Assembly: GCA_937907495.1 (NCBI GenBank)
Contig: CALESS010000384.1
Location: 1 to 5,972 of the forward strand
Reading direction: 5' to 3'
Source: an uncultured Anaerolineaceae bacterium
GTDB lineage: Bacteria > Chloroflexota > Anaerolineae > Anaerolineales > Anaerolineaceae
DNA: 5,972 bases
The notes beneath the pieces were generated by a model, which worked only from the letters and a program-made list of their open reading frames with translations, was not told the DNA's origin and ran no database searches. The position numbers were made by a program, and so were the translations under genes. Positions within the stretch are counted from its first letter, which is position 1. Each line of letters starts with the position of its first letter. This document shows, in pieces, positions 1-5,462 of the stretch.

Positions 1-60
1 AGAGATTCGAGATCTCCAAAGTCCGTGAAACATGCAAAAATAGATGTGGAAAGACTCTAA

Positions 61-90
61 AAACATACCCCCATATATGGGGGTATGTTT
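61..90. promoter_or_regulatory. Perfect 30-bp palindrome with C5/G5 tracts: operator-like site or bidirectional terminator
   Basis: Each 12-nt arm is AAACATACCCCC or its reverse complement, around a central ATATAT; all 30 positions are self-complementary and symmetry stops exactly at the ends. Two readings fit. First, ATACCCCC, an AT spacer and GGGGGTAT resemble the operators of the CsoR/RcnR/FrmR metal- and formaldehyde-sensing repressors, which have C-tract/G-tract arms with flanking TA. Second, as RNA it would form a 12-bp stem with a 6-nt loop followed by T-rich sequence on both strands (TTTGTTTT on plus, TTTTT on minus), so it could be a bidirectional intrinsic terminator, including for the minus-strand gene ending at 234. 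The related half site at 215-233 favours a protein-binding role. The palindrome is directly visible; its function is inferred. Confidence 0.6.
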
Positions 91-129
91 GTTTTGCAGA
101 GTTGCAAGTTGGGAGTCCAATCGAACGAG

Positions 130-193
130 TTTTCCACAGCAGAGTCCGTTTATCCACAGATTATTGGCATTTATCCACAGTTTTTGTGGAAAA
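130..193. other. DnaA-box cluster (possible origin or DnaA-regulated region)
   Basis: Four 9-mers match the DnaA box within 64 bp: TTTTCCACA at 130-138 (plus, one mismatch), TTATCCACA at 150-158 and 171-179 (plus, exact consensus) and TGTGGAAAA at 185-193 (TTTTCCACA on minus). The three plus-strand boxes start 20 and 21 bp apart, about two helical turns, so they lie on one DNA face; the fourth is inverted. A weaker match, TGTGGAAAG, lies at 45-53. An exact 9-mer is expected about once per 130 kb of random sequence over both strands, so two exact plus two near copies here are not chance. Such clusters mark oriC, the dnaA promoter, or other DnaA-binding sites. No dnaA, dnaN or clear AT-rich unwinding element is visible, so origin status is unproven. 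Confidence 0.6.
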
Positions 194-214
194 CGACTCC
201 CCGGGGGGATTTTG

Positions 215-233
215 CCTACCCCCCATATATAGG
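215..233. promoter_or_regulatory. Second C-tract/ATATAT site, related to the 61-90 palindrome
   Basis: This short site reads CCTACCCCCC, then ATATA, then TAGG. It shares the pattern TA, C-tract, ATATAT with the left half of the 61-90 palindrome, and its outer CCTA and TAGG are inverted repeats. The C-tract next to an AT-rich segment also recalls FrmR/CsoR-family operators, which can be asymmetric. It lies immediately beyond the stop codon (234-236) of the nucleotidyltransferase gene. Its 4-bp outer stem lacks a T-tract, so it is a poor terminator. Assignment as a second binding site is inference from the resemblance. Confidence 0.3.
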
Positions 234-1238
234 CTAGACTCCGTTGGCCTGCGCCCACAAATCCAGCGTTTCTTCCACCGAATCCAGGTACACATCCAGC
301 GCTGCCAGCCGCTGGGTGAAATCGGCTCCGCTCAACCCACAGGCCTGGCACATGCTTTCCCAGGGTGCCATTTGCCCCTCAATCCCGGGCAGGCTGGCCA
401 GGGCCAGGGTCCAGGTGCGCTGTAAAATCCACATGGCGGCGGCGGGTTGGTCGGGAAGAAGGGCTTCGGCGGCCCGCTCGTAATAGCGCAGCCGGCCGGG
501 GTGCAGGCGGGGCGGATACCCCGGTTGTTGAGCGGCGGCGGTGAAGGCCGTCCGCCAGTTTTCGAGCCACATTTTCCAGGTTTCGCTGTCGGGAGGTTCC
601 GGCAGGTAGAGGTCCACCAAACCGCCGGCCAGGCCGGGGCGGCCCACGGCTTGCGCCCGCTGCGGAAATTCCAGCAGAAAACGGCGCTCGGTGAGCGGCG
701 GGCCGTTCAACACGGCAATGGCGTTGGCTGCGTTCTCCAATGCTTTCAGGTAGTCCTGGCGGGCGGAAATATCCGGGTCGCCGGTCAGGCTGTGCAATTC
801 CAGCCAGCTCTGGCGGGCGGATTCCGCAAAGGGACGGGAGCGCGCAATAACATTTTCCGGCCGGAAAAATTGTGAAAATGCGCTGGCCTGGGTAAATTCA
901 AACCAATGTTGGGTGTCGTGCAGCATCAGCGGGCCGGCGCACAGGTACGAGCCCACCCAGGCATCCACCCGCAGGTGGCGCGGCTGGTGAAACACAGATT
1001 GGGAAAGATGAGCCACATCAATATGCACATCATCCGTCAAGCGCACAATCTCGCGCGGCTTTTCCACTTCGTTTGGATGGACGAACACCAGGTCAATATC
1101 GGTCGTGCCACCCAGCAGCGGTTCCTCTCCCAGCAGCGAGCCGGTCAGGTAAACGCAAACCACGCTGCGGTCCTGGCGTAAGCGGGCAGCCGTCCAATCT
1201 TTGGCGGCTTTCAGCAGGGTGTCGCGGGTGATACGCAT
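234..1238 (-). CDS. Nucleotidyltransferase-domain protein (AadA-like architecture)
   Basis: This 334-residue protein has an N-terminal polymerase-beta-like nucleotidyltransferase fold. The nucleotide-binding GS is at residues 33-34 (YLTGSLLGEE), followed by TTDIDLVFVH with metal-binding D47 and D49; the third acidic residue is probably D74 in VHIDVAHLS. The rest is mostly helical; around residues 165-205 it has a segment (ALENAANAIAVL onward) recalling the C-terminal helical domain of aminoglycoside adenylyltransferases such as AadA. By family it should transfer a nucleoside monophosphate from an NTP to a small molecule or macromolecule; the substrate is unknown, and an antibiotic-resistance role cannot be claimed. 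The start at 1238 is an ATG with GGGAG six bases upstream. It is the last gene before the left non-coding region, 126 bp after the kinase gene, and may be transcribed separately. Confidence 0.8.
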   Translation of the reverse strand: MRITRDTLLKAAKDWTAARLRQDRSVVCVYLTGSLLGEEPLLGGTTDIDLVFVHPNEVEKPREIVRLTDDVHIDVAHLSQSVFHQPRHLRVDAWVGSYLCAGPLMLHDTQHWFEFTQASAFSQFFRPENVIARSRPFAESARQSWLELHSLTGDPDISARQDYLKALENAANAIAVLNGPPLTERRFLLEFPQRAQAVGRPGLAGGLVDLYLPEPPDSETWKMWLENWRTAFTAAAQQPGYPPRLHPGRLRYYERAAEALLPDQPAAAMWILQRTWTLALASLPGIEGQMAPWESMCQACGLSGADFTQRLAALDVYLDSVEETLDLWAQANGV

Positions 1239-1364
1239 GGTTTTCTCCCAGTCATTTCGTAGGGGTGGGCAATGCCACCGGCCGGTTCATCCTTTAGTCA
1301 GGCGAGGCGCTGCCTCTTCATCATCCTTTGTGCGCAGGGGCAGTCAGCCCGGCCCGCCAATGGC
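1239..1364. other. Intergenic spacer with small imperfect hairpins
   Basis: This 126-bp gap separates the kinase and nucleotidyltransferase genes. It holds the ribosome binding site of the latter (CTCCC at 1245-1249, GGGAG on minus), a 5-bp inverted repeat GGTGG/CCACC at 1264-1279, another, GAGGC/GCCTC, at 1304-1316, and a short direct repeat TCATCCTTT at 1287-1295 and 1321-1329. None is followed by a T-tract on minus, so no intrinsic terminator is called, and I see no convincing promoter. Confidence 0.4.
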
Positions 1365-2012
1365 CTATCTTCCGTCTTGCAGGGGCAGAACCGCCTGGTA
1401 AGGCGCCAGGTGCATGGTCTGGCGGATGCGGTCCTCGATGAAGCGCAAATCTTCCGGGTTGCGGACGTAATCCAGGTCGCCACACTCAATCACCAGCACC
1501 GGCCACGGGTGATGCGTTTCCTCGAGGAAAAATTCATCGTAAGAACGAATCAACTGCTCGATGTAGGCCCGTTCCATCTGCCGCTCGTAAGGCCGATCGC
1601 GCTGGGCGATGCGGTGCATGAGAACGTTGGAATCTGTGCGCAGATAGATGATCAAATCCGGTTGGGTGGTCTTTTCGCCCAGCGCCTCGTGAATACGCTG
1701 ATACATTTCCAACTCATCCCCACCCAGGTTGACGCGGGCAAACAGCGCATCCTTCTCGAAGGTGTAATCGCTGATCAGCGAGCGACCGGCATCCATGTGC
1801 TCTTTTACGCCCCGCCGCTGCTGATAGTAGCGGCTGAGCAGGAAGAACATCTGTGTTTGGAACGCATAACGAGCGCGATCGCCATAGAAGTTGCTCAGAA
1901 ACGGGTTTTCCTCGAATACCTCCAGCAGCAGCCCGGCCTCAAAAGCCGGCTGCAACATGCGCGCCAGGGTGGTTTTGCCCACGCCGATTACACCTTCAAT
2001 TGCCAGGTACAT
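1365..2012 (-). CDS. Deoxynucleoside kinase (dNK/dGK/dAK family)
   Basis: The 215-residue product phosphorylates deoxyribonucleosides to 5'-monophosphates using a nucleoside triphosphate, in cytoplasmic deoxynucleotide salvage. Visible motifs in order: Walker A GVIGVGKT at residues 7-14; EVFEENPFL at 31-39, matching the family's EPVxENPY block, with E31 the probable catalytic base; ISDYTFEKDALFA at 80-92, the substrate-side motif typical of bacterial deoxyadenosine/deoxyguanosine kinases; and an arginine-rich lid RDRPYER at 138-144. Length is normal for the bacterial family. Base preference (dA, dG or broader) cannot be settled by eye. The ATG at 2012 has AAGGGGG five bases upstream, inside the 15-bp gap after the peptidase stop, so co-transcription and perhaps translational coupling with that gene are likely. 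Confidence 0.93.
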   Translation of the reverse strand: MYLAIEGVIGVGKTTLARMLQPAFEAGLLLEVFEENPFLSNFYGDRARYAFQTQMFFLLSRYYQQRRGVKEHMDAGRSLISDYTFEKDALFARVNLGGDELEMYQRIHEALGEKTTQPDLIIYLRTDSNVLMHRIAQRDRPYERQMERAYIEQLIRSYDEFFLEETHHPWPVLVIECGDLDYVRNPEDLRFIEDRIRQTMHLAPYQAVLPLQDGR

Positions 2013-2027
2013 ACAGGCCCCCTTGGT

Positions 2028-3812
2028 TTATTTCTGAATGGGTAAAGCTTCCAGTTTGCTGACCAGCCCGCTGATGACATCAAACCCGCCCTGCCAGAAC
2101 TCTGGCTTGCTGACGTCAATACCGGCATCTGCCAGCAACTCCACCGGCGCTTTGGCGCCGCCCGTGGTCAAAATTTTCAGGTAGCGCGGCTTGAAGGACT
2201 CACCTTCCACTTTGTATTGCTGGTAGAGCGAGAGCACCAACAACTGCCCAAAGGCGTAGGCGTAAACGTAAAAAGGCACGCCGTAAATGTGCGGGATGGA
2301 GACCCACTCCCAGCGGAATTCATCGGCCACATCCACGGCCTCGCCAAACTGGCTCTTGAGGTTTTCCATGTAGGCGGCAGCCAGTTCATCGGGTGAGGCG
2401 CCGGCAACGGTCATCTGGTGGGCCTGGCGTTCAAACAGGGCAAAGAAAGCCTGGCGCTGGATGGTGCCGTAGGAATCATCCACCTGGCGGAAAAGCAGGT
2501 CGCGCTGCACGTTTTCATCCCCTGCAGCCAGCAATTGATCCACCAACATCATCTCACCAAAGGTGGAGGCAGTTTCTGCCAGTGGCAGGCAGGCGTGGGC
2601 GGTGAAAGCCGTGTGGTGGGCGGCCAACATGGAGTGGATGGCATGCCCGAGTTCGTGGGCCAGGGTGGCGACATCATCCGCCCGGCCCTGGTAATTGACC
2701 AGTACCCAGGGGGTGACGTTGTGCAGGGGCGTGGCGCAGAAAGCCCCGCCGCGCTTGCCCTTGCGCACCTGGCTGTCCAGGTGTCCCTGGGCAAACACCC
2801 GCTCGGCCAGTTCCGCCAACTGCGGGTCAAATTGGTTGAAGGAATCCAGCACCATGCTGGCGGCGGTTTCGAAATCGTAGGTCTGATCGGATTTCACCAC
2901 CGGGGCGTACAGATCATACCGGCGCAGGCGTTCCATGCCCAGCCAGCGGGCCTTGAGTTGGAAGAAGCGCTGATAAATGCCCACGTTGCGGGCTGCCACA
3001 TCCAGCAGCGTGTCCACGACCGGGTCGGGAATGTCGTTGACCAGGTTGCGGGCGGAGATGGGCTGGGCGAATTTGCGCAGGTTCACTTTTTCATTGCGCC
3101 AGTCGCGCACCAGCGATTGATACATCTGTCCCAAGATCGGACCATCCTTGCCATACACGCGGTACAGTTCCTGGTAGGCGGCGGCGCGCAGGTCCGGGTC
3201 GTGCTGGCGCACATAGGACATCAACTCGCCGCGGGTCATTTCCTTATCTTGTCCATCCACTTTGAGATGGAAAACGTAACCATTGGTGATCATTTCATAC
3301 AGGGTATTGAGGGCGTTGACACCGGTTACATTCTTCAGGTTGATAATCTTCTCTTCGGCCTCGGTCAGGGTGTGGGGCTTGAAGTGCCGCATTTCTTCCA
3401 AAAAGTAACGAAAATCCCCTGCACCAGCCATCAAGCGTTCGGCGGCGGCATCCGGCAGGTCCTTCCACCACAGACTGAAGAACAGGGAGCGGTTACCCAG
3501 TTCCGCCATGGCCTGGTCCACCTTCTGCAGGTTGGAGAGGGCGGCCTGGTTCTGGGTATCCTCGGAAAACGTCAGCTCCACAAATCCGTACAGCCGGGAT
3601 TCCGCAATCGCCACGGCTTCCAACTGCCGCAGGAAGGAGAGAAACTTTTCAGCGGAGAGGTCTTCGCTCAATTGGGGGCGAATTGCTTCAAACTCGGCGA
3701 CCTGTTTTTCCAACTCGCCGAGTGCATTCTGAAATTCAGGCCCCTCCAGCGAGGGGAACAAATCCGCCAGGCTCCAGCGGGTTTGAGGATAAGAGGTGGT
3801 CTTGAGGTTCAT
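2028..3812 (-). CDS. pepF: Oligoendopeptidase F, M3B zinc metallopeptidase
   Basis: This 594-residue protein has the length of a complete PepF. PepF enzymes are zinc peptidases, usually cytoplasmic, that cleave oligopeptides of roughly 7-17 residues during peptide turnover. The active-site motif HELGH is at residues 386-390 (H386 and H390 bind zinc, E387 is catalytic), and the third zinc ligand is probably E413 in LAETASTFGE. The C-terminal block HIYGVPFYVYAYAFGQ carries the His/Tyr residues that bind substrate in this family. There is no signal peptide. The ATG at 3812 (MNLKTTSYPQTRW) was chosen because AAAGGG lies six bases upstream and homologous-looking sequence begins there; the frame stays open to a TTG at 3923, but that part is low-complexity and overlaps a hairpin. 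The gene is followed 15 bp later by the kinase. Confidence 0.95.
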   Translation of the reverse strand: MNLKTTSYPQTRWSLADLFPSLEGPEFQNALGELEKQVAEFEAIRPQLSEDLSAEKFLSFLRQLEAVAIAESRLYGFVELTFSEDTQNQAALSNLQKVDQAMAELGNRSLFFSLWWKDLPDAAAERLMAGAGDFRYFLEEMRHFKPHTLTEAEEKIINLKNVTGVNALNTLYEMITNGYVFHLKVDGQDKEMTRGELMSYVRQHDPDLRAAAYQELYRVYGKDGPILGQMYQSLVRDWRNEKVNLRKFAQPISARNLVNDIPDPVVDTLLDVAARNVGIYQRFFQLKARWLGMERLRRYDLYAPVVKSDQTYDFETAASMVLDSFNQFDPQLAELAERVFAQGHLDSQVRKGKRGGAFCATPLHNVTPWVLVNYQGRADDVATLAHELGHAIHSMLAAHHTAFTAHACLPLAETASTFGEMMLVDQLLAAGDENVQRDLLFRQVDDSYGTIQRQAFFALFERQAHQMTVAGASPDELAAAYMENLKSQFGEAVDVADEFRWEWVSIPHIYGVPFYVYAYAFGQLLVLSLYQQYKVEGESFKPRYLKILTTGGAKAPVELLADAGIDVSKPEFWQGGFDVISGLVSKLEALPIQK

Positions 3813-3828
3813 GGGCTGCCCTTTATTG

Positions 3829-3877
3829 AAAAATTCCTCTCCCCACCGGCCCTTGTGGGGTGCTGCGCGAGGAGAGG
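3829..3877 (-). terminator. Hairpin plus T5 in the leader of the peptidase gene: terminator or attenuator
   Basis: On the minus strand CCTCT (3877-3873) can pair with AGAGG (3840-3836), and inside it CCCCAC (3860-3855) with GTGGGG (3846-3841) around an 8-nt loop, leaving a 12-nt bulge on the 5' side. The structure is followed after AA by TTTTT (3833-3829). It lies 75 bp past the phosphatase stop and 16 bp before the peptidase ATG, so it could end the upstream transcript or attenuate the downstream gene. The bulge makes it a weaker terminator than a simple stem. CCTCTCC/GGAGAGG inverted repeats also occur as dispersed intergenic repeats in many bacteria, so it may be such an element. Confidence 0.45.
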
Positions 3878-3952
3878 TTGGGTGAAGTTTGCGTTGCGGT
3901 TTGTGGTTGTTTCCCCGGGGCAAGTTGGCTGCGGGGGATAGATCTGAAGAAA

Positions 3953-4732
3953 TTATACCTTATCTTGCAGTACAGCCAGCATCAGCGGATGAAGGGTGGG
4001 GTTGGCAGCCAACACCGAGAAGGGTGGCAGCATGATCTGCGGGTCCCCTTGCAGGCTGGTGACGGTGCCGCCGGCCTCGCGCACGATCAATCCGCCCGCC
4101 GCCACATCCCAGGCGCTCAAGCGGGTCTCCCAGTAGCCATCCAGCCGTCCGCAAGCCACATAGCACAGGTCGAGGGCGGCAGAACCCAGCCGGCGCACTG
4201 CCTGGCAGCGGCGGGAAAAATTTACAAAGTTATCCAGGTTGTTGTTGGGGGTCTCCAGCAGTTCGTGGGGGAAGCCGGTCACCAACAGGGAATGAATCAG
4301 GTCGGGGGCCTCCGAGACGTGGATTGGCTCTTGGTTGAGCGTGGCGCCCCGGCCCGCCTCGGCACAGTAACATTCATCCCGCAGGGGTTCGTAAACTACG
4401 CCGAACTTCATTTGCCCGGCTTCTTCATAGGCCAGCGAGACGCAAAACAGCGGCACGCCGTGGGCAAAATTGACCGTGCCATCCAGCGGATCAATGTACC
4501 AACGTCCGCCGCCGCTGCCTTCCAACAATCCGCTTTCTTCGGTGACGATGGGGTCGTGCGGGAATTGGCGGCGGATTTCACCTACCAGGTAATTTTCGGA
4601 TTGGTGGTCGTACTGGGTGACCAGGTCCACGATGCCTTTGTGGCGGATTTCTTTGGCCTGGCTGTAACCGGCGCGCAGAATTTCCCCGGCGCCTTTGGCC
4701 AGGGTGATCAGAGTATTCAGGTTCGGTTTCAT
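3953..4732 (-). CDS. Inositol monophosphatase family protein (SuhB-like)
   Basis: The 259-residue product belongs to the Mg2+-dependent, lithium-sensitive phosphatase superfamily that hydrolyses inositol phosphates, and in some members other sugar phosphates, histidinol phosphate or PAP. Counting from a TTG at 4735 (260 residues), the motifs are TEES with E66, the signature YIDPLDGTVNF with D82 and D85, and SAWDVAAGG with D210; these match the four metal ligands of human IMPA1 (E70, D90, D93, D220) in order and spacing. Length is normal. The start is ambiguous: ATG at 4732 has GGAGAG 12 bases upstream, TTG at 4735 only 9 bases upstream. The gene starts 9 bp (or 6 bp) after the response-regulator stop, and its ribosome binding site overlaps the end of that gene, implying an operon. 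The substrate is not determined by sequence. Confidence 0.92.
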   Translation of the reverse strand: MKPNLNTLITLAKGAGEILRAGYSQAKEIRHKGIVDLVTQYDHQSENYLVGEIRRQFPHDPIVTEESGLLEGSGGGRWYIDPLDGTVNFAHGVPLFCVSLAYEEAGQMKFGVVYEPLRDECYCAEAGRGATLNQEPIHVSEAPDLIHSLLVTGFPHELLETPNNNLDNFVNFSRRCQAVRRLGSAALDLCYVACGRLDGYWETRLSAWDVAAGGLIVREAGGTVTSLQGDPQIMLPPFSVLAANPTLHPLMLAVLQDKV

Positions 4733-4741
4733 CAATTTGGA

Positions 4742-5371
4742 TTACTCTCCGATGCTTAAGGTTTTAAGGGTTTGCAGCAGGTCTTCCATCTCACGCTGGA
4801 GTTCGTTGCGGTCGGAAATTGATTCTTGCAACAGGGCTTCAAAGGCCGGGCGCTGCTCGGCGGGCAGGCTCTCCAACAGGCGCTCGGTGCGGCTGATTTG
4901 CGTGTTCTTGTGGCGCAGCTTGGCTTCCACCCGGCTGCGATAGGTGCGATAAAAGGTTTGGTCATCCATCGGTTCGGCCGCTTTGGGGGTGCCCTGGGTC
5001 AGGATCTCGGCGATGGTCAGCAGGAAGTCCTCGGTATCAATTGGTTTTTCAATGAAACGCACGGCACCCAGGGAGAGCGCAAAGGCTTTATCTTCGTTGG
5101 TGACGTAGGTGGCGGAGACAAAGATGACCGGGATCTGGGCCGTCAGCGGATTCTTGTGCAGGTCATGCACAAGGGCGTAGCCATCCAGTTTGGGCATGAG
5201 GATATCGGTGATGATGATAGCCGGGCGCTGTTTGGCGATCATCTCCAGGGCTTCCTGGCCGTTGGCCGCGGAAATCACCGGGTAACCTTTGAAACGCAGG
5301 GTGACCTCCAGCAGTTCGCGCACGCTGGGGGTGTCTTCCACAACAAGAATGGGGCCATAGGGGATGTTCAT
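4742..5371 (-). CDS. Stand-alone response regulator with C-terminal helical extension
   Basis: Residues 7-125 form a CheY-like receiver domain: acidic pocket E12-D13 in ILVVEDT, phosphoacceptor D56 in IIITDILMPKLDG, switch residue S86 in FVSAT and conserved K109 in FIEKP. Residues about 135-209 form a charged, probably coiled-coil or helical-hairpin tail (SRVEAKLRHKNTQISRTERL, then SDRNELQREMEDLL) with no recognisable DNA-binding or enzymatic domain. It probably works by phosphorylation-dependent protein contact or dimerisation. No partner histidine kinase lies in the window. The ATG at 5371 has no Shine-Dalgarno sequence, but a good promoter lies directly upstream, suggesting a leaderless mRNA. 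The gene heads a tight pair with the inositol-phosphatase gene, but a functional link is only inferred. Confidence 0.92.
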   Translation of the reverse strand: MNIPYGPILVVEDTPSVRELLEVTLRFKGYPVISAANGQEALEMIAKQRPAIIITDILMPKLDGYALVHDLHKNPLTAQIPVIFVSATYVTNEDKAFALSLGAVRFIEKPIDTEDFLLTIAEILTQGTPKAAEPMDDQTFYRTYRSRVEAKLRHKNTQISRTERLLESLPAEQRPAFEALLQESISDRNELQREMEDLLQTLKTLSIGE

Positions 5372-5377
5372 AGGAAT

Positions 5378-5406
5378 ATTGTAATGATTTGCCGGGCGGG
5401 ATGCAA
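5378..5406 (-). promoter_or_regulatory. Predicted sigma-70-type promoter giving a leaderless transcript
   Basis: On the minus strand TTGCAT (5406-5401) and TACAAT (5383-5378) are separated by exactly 17 bp. The -10 matches TATAAT at five of six positions; the -35 keeps TTG. Six bases, ATTCCT, separate the -10 from the ATG, so +1 would fall on or next to the A of the start codon at 5371. This fits the missing ribosome binding site and would drive the response-regulator operon. A second -10-like TATAGT at 5437-5432 has no convincing -35. Confidence 0.6.
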
Positions 5407-5462
5407 GGATTTCGGCTTTTCATTTTTGCGAACTATATCCTCCCTGCCCCGGAGCGTGTAAG

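Noticed and set aside
44..232. 62-codon plus-strand open frame over the left non-coding region
   Set aside because: It runs through the palindrome and DnaA boxes, has no ribosome binding site and no recognisable similarity.
1272..2045. 257-codon plus-strand open frame
   Set aside because: It is antisense to the well-supported deoxynucleoside kinase gene and matches no family I recognise.
3813..3923. N-terminal extension of the peptidase to a TTG at 3923
   Set aside because: The 37 extra residues are low-complexity, overlap the hairpin and lack a ribosome binding site; ATG 3812 has one and starts where PepF-like sequence begins.
2418..3941. 507-codon plus-strand open frame
   Set aside because: It lies antisense to the intact pepF gene and shows no recognisable domain; a long shadow frame is common in high-G+C DNA.
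3860..4759. 299-codon plus-strand open frame
   Set aside because: It is antisense to the inositol-phosphatase gene, whose catalytic motifs are all present on the other strand.
5163..5423. 86-codon minus-strand frame preceded at some distance by GGGAGGA
   Set aside because: It overlaps the response regulator in another frame, has poor ribosome-site spacing and encodes no recognisable protein.
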